This document shows positions 58,599 through 64,000 of a stretch of 64,000 nt of DNA, in pieces. Source of the DNA: Reticulitermes speratus (Eukaryota > Arthropoda > Insecta > Blattodea > Rhinotermitidae); NCBI GenBank assembly GCA_021186555.1, contig JAJKFL010000007.1, positions 5,527,249 to 5,591,248 on the forward strand, read 5' to 3'. How positions within the stretch are numbered: position 1 is the first letter of the stretch; the number at the start of each line of letters is the position of its first letter. The notes under the pieces are model-generated. The model had not been told where the DNA came from and did no database searches. It saw nothing but the letters and a program-made list of their open reading frames with translations. A program made the position numbers and the translations under genes.

Positions 58599-60514
58599 TA
58601 TACATTTGTTTGCTGAAGGGCAAGAATTGTTAACTTACATAAACGACCTGATGCTACTTTGGATTAAGGTCGGAAGTGCAAACTCCGTTTGTATAAAATT
58701 ATTGCTGTACTTATATTGAACACAGATAAGTTCGTTGTGGAGACGAGAGTTCGTTCATTAGCTGGAGATTGGGTTTGGGCGTAGGTCTAACAAATCTGCA
58801 CTAAAAATAACTATGTTACGACGTCAAATTTAAGCTTCGAATCTTGTGGTTCCTTTGAAATGACCGAAGTGAAACGCTCAGGGAAGTATTTGGACCGAAG
58901 AGAGATGGTGGTGAAAATGTAGTTAGTGTGAGGGAAAAAAGTGAATACAATTTTGAAGGGGAAACCCCTTTGTAAATTATCACTTAGGAAACTGAGAAGG
59001 AGATTGCAGAGGTTACTGGGTGTTAGGGATACCAGTTTGTGGGTGGAAGTTTGAAGTTGCATGTTGTGTTTAATGGCAGGCTTTGCTGAGGGTGGTGTTA
59101 GACCGTCAGATGCTGTTACCAGGGAGTTGTTTGTGATGTCACTGAGTTTGAATTTGGTGCCGATATGTTAATGTGAATATTACGAAGTAACCCGAATAAG
59201 TAGCAGAGATTTAAAGGCAAACCCGTGCAAAACGCACTAAGGACACTTCTGAGAGCGTGTTCTAGTCGGCGTGTGAGGCTTATTGCCTACCCTCACCACA
59301 GCGGCGCACGCAATGTGGGCTGCCTACCTGCCAGTGAATACACGGACGTCACTCCGTATAGACACATCCTACATCTTACCGACTGTGCAAATGAGCGCAA
59401 GCGCGCTTGATATATTACAAATGCATTTCTTTCTTTCCTTGCAAACTTTCGCATTTTCCATTCTGGAAGAAGTTAAGCGTACCTGCTGGAAATTGAGCGA
59501 GTTATTTTGGTGTGTGTATGGTGACGTTCAGCGCGGTATTTCGTGCGCTCTGAAATATATTTGTAACGCATTGGGCTTACGGCATCGCGAGCGTCGGTAC
59601 GAAGCGGACGTGACTGTTACTTTGCGTCACTTTTACTGGTAAGTGAATTAGAAAGACCTTCAGTGTCTTCAGAAGGCAAGACGATGTGTTTGTCCTGTAA
59701 AAACATGTCTCTTTAGTGTTTGACATTATTCTTATCATTTCTGATACAGAAATTCGTGTTATGTAATTCCGTTTTTCGCGTTCTGTCTGAGTTTGTACCA
59801 AGTGAAACAGCGCAGTTAATGAAACATGACTACGTGTTATGAAATTCAAGAGCGCTAGTGGTTTACAACACTGTCTCTTGACCGTTGCCACATGGTGGCA
59901 CGTTAAAATACATTTCGGTGTTACACCGACACAAACCTTGTGTGGTTTTTAAAGTTGCATGTCCGCTATGTAAGTATGTGCACATGTTTATTTAAATTGT
60001 ATGCATAAATTATTTTTATATTGTGGTTTTGAGATTTAATGACACTAATATATTTTTAAATTTACTGCGTCATTCTAACTGGAATTCTCTTAGTTTTCTG
60101 ACTAAAATGCAACTTTCAAATAGTGTTGTATTTTAAGTAGAAAAAGCACAAAGTGCTGCTGTGGTAACAACACTTTTGTTTTATTCTCCATACGTCTTTG
60201 TGTTTTCCGTGTACTTTTGGTAATATAAAGCACGAATCATAGACAGAAATGAGGGGCTGTAACAAGTAATAAGACAAAGCAATGTGCCTATATAACCGTA
60301 TATATATGCGCACCTTATACATATACATTTGCAAACGTATGTAAGCATGGACGTTTAAATTGTGTTCATTCTTCATATTTCATTTGCTTTCATTTACGTA
60401 GTCTTGTAATATGCACTATACTTCTCTGTTTCTTAGTCTGACCTCTGTCTACCTACTTACTCTAGGTGTAGAGGCACTTGATGACACTGAATGACACACA
60501 CACATACACTCACT
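58599..60514. other. unassigned CpG-normal region
   Basis: CpG frequency rises to normal from about 58.74 kb. 59220-59640 is notably CpG- and GC-richer and could be a promoter. The open frame 59283-59642 (plus) has no domain that I recognise. No gene is supported. Confidence 0.45.
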
Positions 60515-60688
60515 CTCGGCAGGACTCCTCTGGACGAGTGATCAGCCCGACGCAGAGACCTCTACCTGACACCACACAACACTCACAAGAGACAGACATC
60601 CATGCTCCCGGCGATATTCGAACCCACAGTCCCAGCAAGCGAGCGGCCGTAGACCCACGACTTAGAGAGCGCGGCCACTGGGATCGGC
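60515..60688 (-). mobile_element. tRNA-derived SINE, family A
   Basis: On the minus strand it begins gccgatcccagtggccgcgc; box B is degraded (tgggttcgaatatc). It continues to ggtagaggtctctgcgtcgg and is cut off at a short CA-rich sequence on its 3' side. Confidence 0.88.
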
Positions 60689-60689
60689 C

Positions 60690-61503
60690 ACTATACTTTA
60701 TTACAGATTTAAGAGTTTAAAAACAATTTGGTGTGAGCAGTAAATGAATGGAATGAAGCGCGCATAAAATTGAAGATTAAGAACTGCTAATCGCAAAGCA
60801 TATAGTAAGCACTGTCTACGTCAGACAGGTCTGTCTGAAGCCGTAGCTCGGCCTTGCGCTCTATCTGCAAATAAAGAAATGCTGTTCCATATGAAGAAAT
60901 ATTGAAATTGTCGAGTGCAGTGCGGTCGCGTTTTATTCTCATTTCAAGTAATGCGGTATAAATAATTAATAAAGTCGCAATTTATGAGCAAAATTTGAGA
61001 TAATCTGGATCTAAACAAATTTTTAAAAAATTGTGTCTGCATAACAAGAAATCCTGAGAGAACAAAGGAAGACGAAGTCAATACATATCAGATTCTCCAG
61101 CAACAGACTTTCAATGCAATCAGAGCAGCCTTTAACACGAAGTGGGGAGATGGCGCGTTCTAATTAAGCGTCTGTTGCATCTCCAGTGTCGTCGTCGTGA
61201 TTTCTTCCAATTATTTTTTCAGAAATTGCACTACACTAATTAATTTACTGGCATTAAAGTAACTTTCATTGTTTATTAATTTATATTGTGCTCAAAAGTA
61301 CGTTTAAAAAGCGAAATACACTGCAATGCTTGTACATTTATACGCCCCAAAAACGCATCGTCGATTAATTATACCTTTATTCCCATGGGAAAATTTGTCT
61401 TAAATTATGCGAGTTTCGAATTAGGCGAGGCCTTCAGTAATTCATCCCTCGCATAACATGTGACCGCACTGTACTAGGAATATAAACAATTAAAAGCAAC
61501 ACA
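60690..61503. other. unassigned CpG-normal DNA
   Basis: No gene. The ends cagtgcggtcgcgttt (about 60917) and gaccgcactg (about 61460-61469) could be termini of a DNA element, but the match is short and I found no clear target duplication. Confidence 0.35.
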
Positions 61504-61895
61504 GCCGATCCCAGTGGCCGCGCGGTCTAAGGCGTGGGTCTGCGGCCGCTCGCTTGCTGGGATCGTGGGTTTGAATCCCGCCGGGGGCATGGATGTCTGT
61601 GTTGTGTTTGTTGTAAAGACGGTAGCATGGAACGTAAAGTGACATAAAGGACGAAAGGATTTAAACTGTACAAAAATGGATCAAAGGGGAAAAACCCCGG
61701 ATAGGCAAAAAAAAAAAAAAATCCCACCTAGGGCATGGATGTCTGTCTGTTGTGAGTGTTGTGTGTTGTCAGGTAGAGGTCTCTGCGTCGGGCTGATCAC
61801 TCGTCCAGAGTATCCTACCGAGTGTCTGAGTGTGATCGTGAAGCCTCGATAATGAGGAGGCCCTGGCCCACTAGGGGCTGTTGCGCAATGAAAAA
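61504..61895 (+). mobile_element. chimeric/duplicated family A SINE
   Basis: A head with gccgatcccagtggccgcgc and box B gggtttgaatcccg runs to ggatgtctgtgttgtg. It is followed by a foreign stretch (about 61610-61716: aaagacggtagcatggaacg, ggggaaaaaccccggatagg) ending in a poly(A) run. The family A body then resumes at catggatgtctgtctgttgt and runs to its normal 3' end and A-tail. So a head with an alternative tail lies in tandem with a headless second copy. Confidence 0.82.
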
Positions 61896-62174
61896 AAAAG
61901 TATTTTATGCAACAAAGTGTTTATGTTCTAAATTGAACTGGGGTGGATGCTTTAGGTTTTGTAATAAACCTACACATTCCATTATGCCAAGAGGTGAGTA
62001 ATTTATTTTGTAAACATGCACGTAGTGTATGTTTATATATGTTTAAATAAATATATAGGCCTTATATATGTGTGTGTTGTTCTAGTGAATTCATTTTAAT
62101 GACGTCTGTACTGTCCCTTTGAAAACAATCGTGAATGTAACCTTGATTTCAGGCTTCCGCCGCGATGTTGATGT
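61896..62174. other. unassigned
   Basis: No gene or repeat recognised between the SINE and the next MITE. Confidence 0.45.
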
Positions 62175-62350
62175 AATCTGTGGTCTTTTCGGTGATTACA
62201 CGGCGTCGTGTGGTAATTATTTACCGACGTTTCGGGATAACGTGTCGGTCCCATCTTCACGGGTCGAGATTCCACGAAGGAAAGAAAGCCGCTGACAAGG
62301 AAATTTAATTACCTCACGACGCCGTGTAATCACCCAAAAGACCACAGATT
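62175..62350. mobile_element. MITE with about 45-bp terminal inverted repeats
   Basis: Left aatctgtggtcttttcggtg, attacacggcgtcgtg mirrors right cacgacgccgtgtaat, cacccaaaagaccacagatt. The interior carries gacgtttcgggataacgtgt, cggtcccatcttcacggg. 176 bp, no coding capacity. Confidence 0.92.
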
Positions 62351-63164
62351 AAATCATGAATGTACATTATATAAAAATATTTATTTCCAACCTGACGAGG
62401 AACAAAGCAGGCGATGAGTTTGATATGGAGAAATAATGGTTGCTTTTTTTTTACCGATGGTATGGAATACATACATACATTCTGTGGAGAAAATGCGGCA
62501 TTTTCAGTGTTAAACCTCTCGGTATATTTTCTACGCTCTGGGCCCTAAAGGACTAAAAGCATAGATCTGGTGCTTTAAAAACAGAGTTCATGGGGTACAG
62601 AGCTGTTTGCCGTGTAAGTGTACGTGTATACATGGACTGTGTTTGGGGGTGTGTTTATAGAGGTGTATGAAGTCAGCTTCTATCGTAATAAAAACTTAAA
62701 TATGTCTACAAGTAAACAAATTATCATAGCGGAAATTCATGTTCAAAATATCGCATTTGTAATTCAGTGCAATTTTTGGTTGTACGTTTAACGCTGTAAG
62801 ATTTCTGAATAATTGCCACTAATTAGTCATTTGACCTCATCATAAAGCATGCGAGTTCCTCCTTTGCACAATTAGACAAATTTCTGAGCGAGGTTTCGTG
62901 GCGTCAGCACGCAAGTACATTCATACGTATACAAACAGCTCAGCCTGCAGTATCGACGTACTAACGTTTGAGCAAAAGTTTGCTATTTCTGACACGCAAT
63001 CCGCATTGTTGAACACTTGCCAACATTACAGGTCTGTTTGACATTCGAAGTAATGTAAGGCATGGGTAATTGCTGTGAGGAAACAGAGCATTGTCACTTT
63101 TAAATAAACAGTTTCTTTTAAATTTGCTGTAAATTTGGGAGAAAGTTTGGTCTTAAAGTAGGGG
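62351..63164. other. unassigned CpG-normal DNA
   Basis: No gene or clear repeat recognised. Confidence 0.45.
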
Positions 63165-63600
63165 AAAGAGCAGCAGTCTGGAGCAAATTACGTAACGATA
63201 TGCGTCACAAGTGGTAAGCCTTATGAAGCAGTGTAGTCGGCTAGACACATTCCAAAAAGAAACCTACTGCTTCCATCTTCAGGGTAGATTAATGAGACAG
63301 CAGAATTATTTCTAAATGTCGGTACATATCTACCAAACTACAGGGTGTTACATCATAAAAGACAGTAATCTTCACACTGACTGCCGGGTAAACCTCAAAT
63401 CTCACGCAGTACGCTTTATCATATCATATATAATGTTACTGTGTTGTAGCCAGGGGATGAAAAAGGCGGAACGTATAGAAGAGATGAGAAACGCATACAG
63501 AATTTTAGTCAGACAACCATAAAGGAAGGAGCCACTTGGGAGATGTAAGAAGGTGATTAGGCTTATTGCTACTTGTGAACGATATGAATTACGTGATTTT
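63165..63600 (+). mobile_element. LINE 3' tail split by a nested insertion
   Basis: 63170-63205 (tggagcaaattacgtaacga) matches the start of the 54700 copy. The conserved tail resumes at about 63450 (ARGMKKAERIEEMRNAYRIL, then PLG). Between them lies foreign sequence with cttccatcttcagggtagat, of the hairpin family. The insertion borders are approximate. Confidence 0.6.
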
Positions 63601-64000
63601 GCGTAGAACAATTTGATGTCCGCTCCAATCTCACACTTTCGAAGAGAATTAAAAAAAAAAGTGTTACTTTTTGGAGTAGTTCTTATCAATTAAGTCCATG
63701 AAACAAATCTCTCGTGACAGTCGCTCAGCTTTTCAAGAAATTCCCCGCCCCCCGCACCCGTTCCCCCTTATACAAACCGAAAGGTCATTGCTGCTTTCAA
63801 AACCTCCCGGCACTGACCCTAGTCTAATTGAAGCTGAATACAAGAAGGAAATTTTAGTTTACGATGGCGACATTGTATTTTAAAAAATCCGTTTAGTGTT
63901 TTAGAAGATAAGACATACTGTAAGGCAGGCTTTTCTTCGCATTATCCACTCATTTAGCTCATTTCGTAACAAGACAGGCAATGTACGTATAAACATAATA
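63601..64000. other. unassigned
   Basis: No gene recognised; the open frame at 63698-63883 carries no recognisable domain. Confidence 0.45.

Noticed and set aside
56929-58719. 596-codon open frame (plus) and the overlapping 464- and 503-codon frames
   Set aside because: They consist of a SINE-derived start and a 39-bp minisatellite. Openness in three frames on both strands is explained by a unit length divisible by three, not by selection.
60917-61469. A 550-bp DNA element with cagtgcggtc termini
   Set aside because: Only about 10-16 bp of terminal similarity, and the flanking dinucleotides differ (tg versus ta). Too weak to call.
1-64000. CRISPR array, operon or prokaryotic system
   Set aside because: The tandem arrays have no unique spacers, and the window is eukaryotic with introns, SINEs and LINE tails.

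Overview
This is a eukaryotic nuclear window, almost certainly from an insect. It holds a multi-exon gene with GT-AG introns, many tRNA-derived SINEs, LINE 3' ends, TA- and TTAA-flanked DNA transposons, foldback repeats and minisatellites. The mix of pogo/Tigger, mariner and LINE tail sequences suggests a large, repeat-rich polyneopteran genome. Cockroach or termite is my best guess, and that is inference.

Only one protein-coding gene is convincing. It is the plus-strand orthologue of vertebrate MPP7 and Drosophila metro (menage a trois), a MAGUK p55 scaffold. Ten coding exons between 31325 and 46855 join in frame into a 571-residue L27-L27-PDZ-SH3-GUK protein, complete from start to stop. 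A 5' leader exon with upstream ORFs and a promoter lie around 30.0-31.3 kb, and a poly(A) signal lies at 46922. Three further in-frame splice-bounded segments (34784-34813, 40417-40452, 44077-44139) look like alternative exons. They would alter the PDZ ligand loop, the PDZ middle and the SH3-GUK hinge respectively.

Layout. 1-7.3 kb: CpG-normal DNA with a 58/47-bp minisatellite, a LINE tail, a TA MITE, an inverted mariner pair, a 56-bp tandem repeat and a hairpin element. 7.3-29.8 kb: strongly CpG-depleted DNA with no recognised gene. It contains a Penelope-like remnant, a full-length decayed Tigger element, a 52-bp palindrome, a hAT-like end, a non-autonomous piggyBac element and several SINEs; a minus-strand transcription unit is possible. 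29.9-31.3 kb: CpG-normal putative divergent promoter. 31.3-46.9 kb: metro, with introns carrying an internally deleted Tigger derivative, foldback repeats and MITEs. 47-57 kb: CpG-poor, geneless, with SINEs, LINE tails and a 51-bp minisatellite. 57.2-58.6 kb: a 39-bp minisatellite of 36 units that creates long spurious open frames. 58.7-64 kb: CpG-normal repeats, including two SINE loci, a MITE and a nested LINE tail.

I did not find a new multi-gene system. The most interesting leads are the microexons of the metro gene, the CpG landscape that seems to mark two divergent transcription units, and the internal architecture of the minisatellites and transposons.
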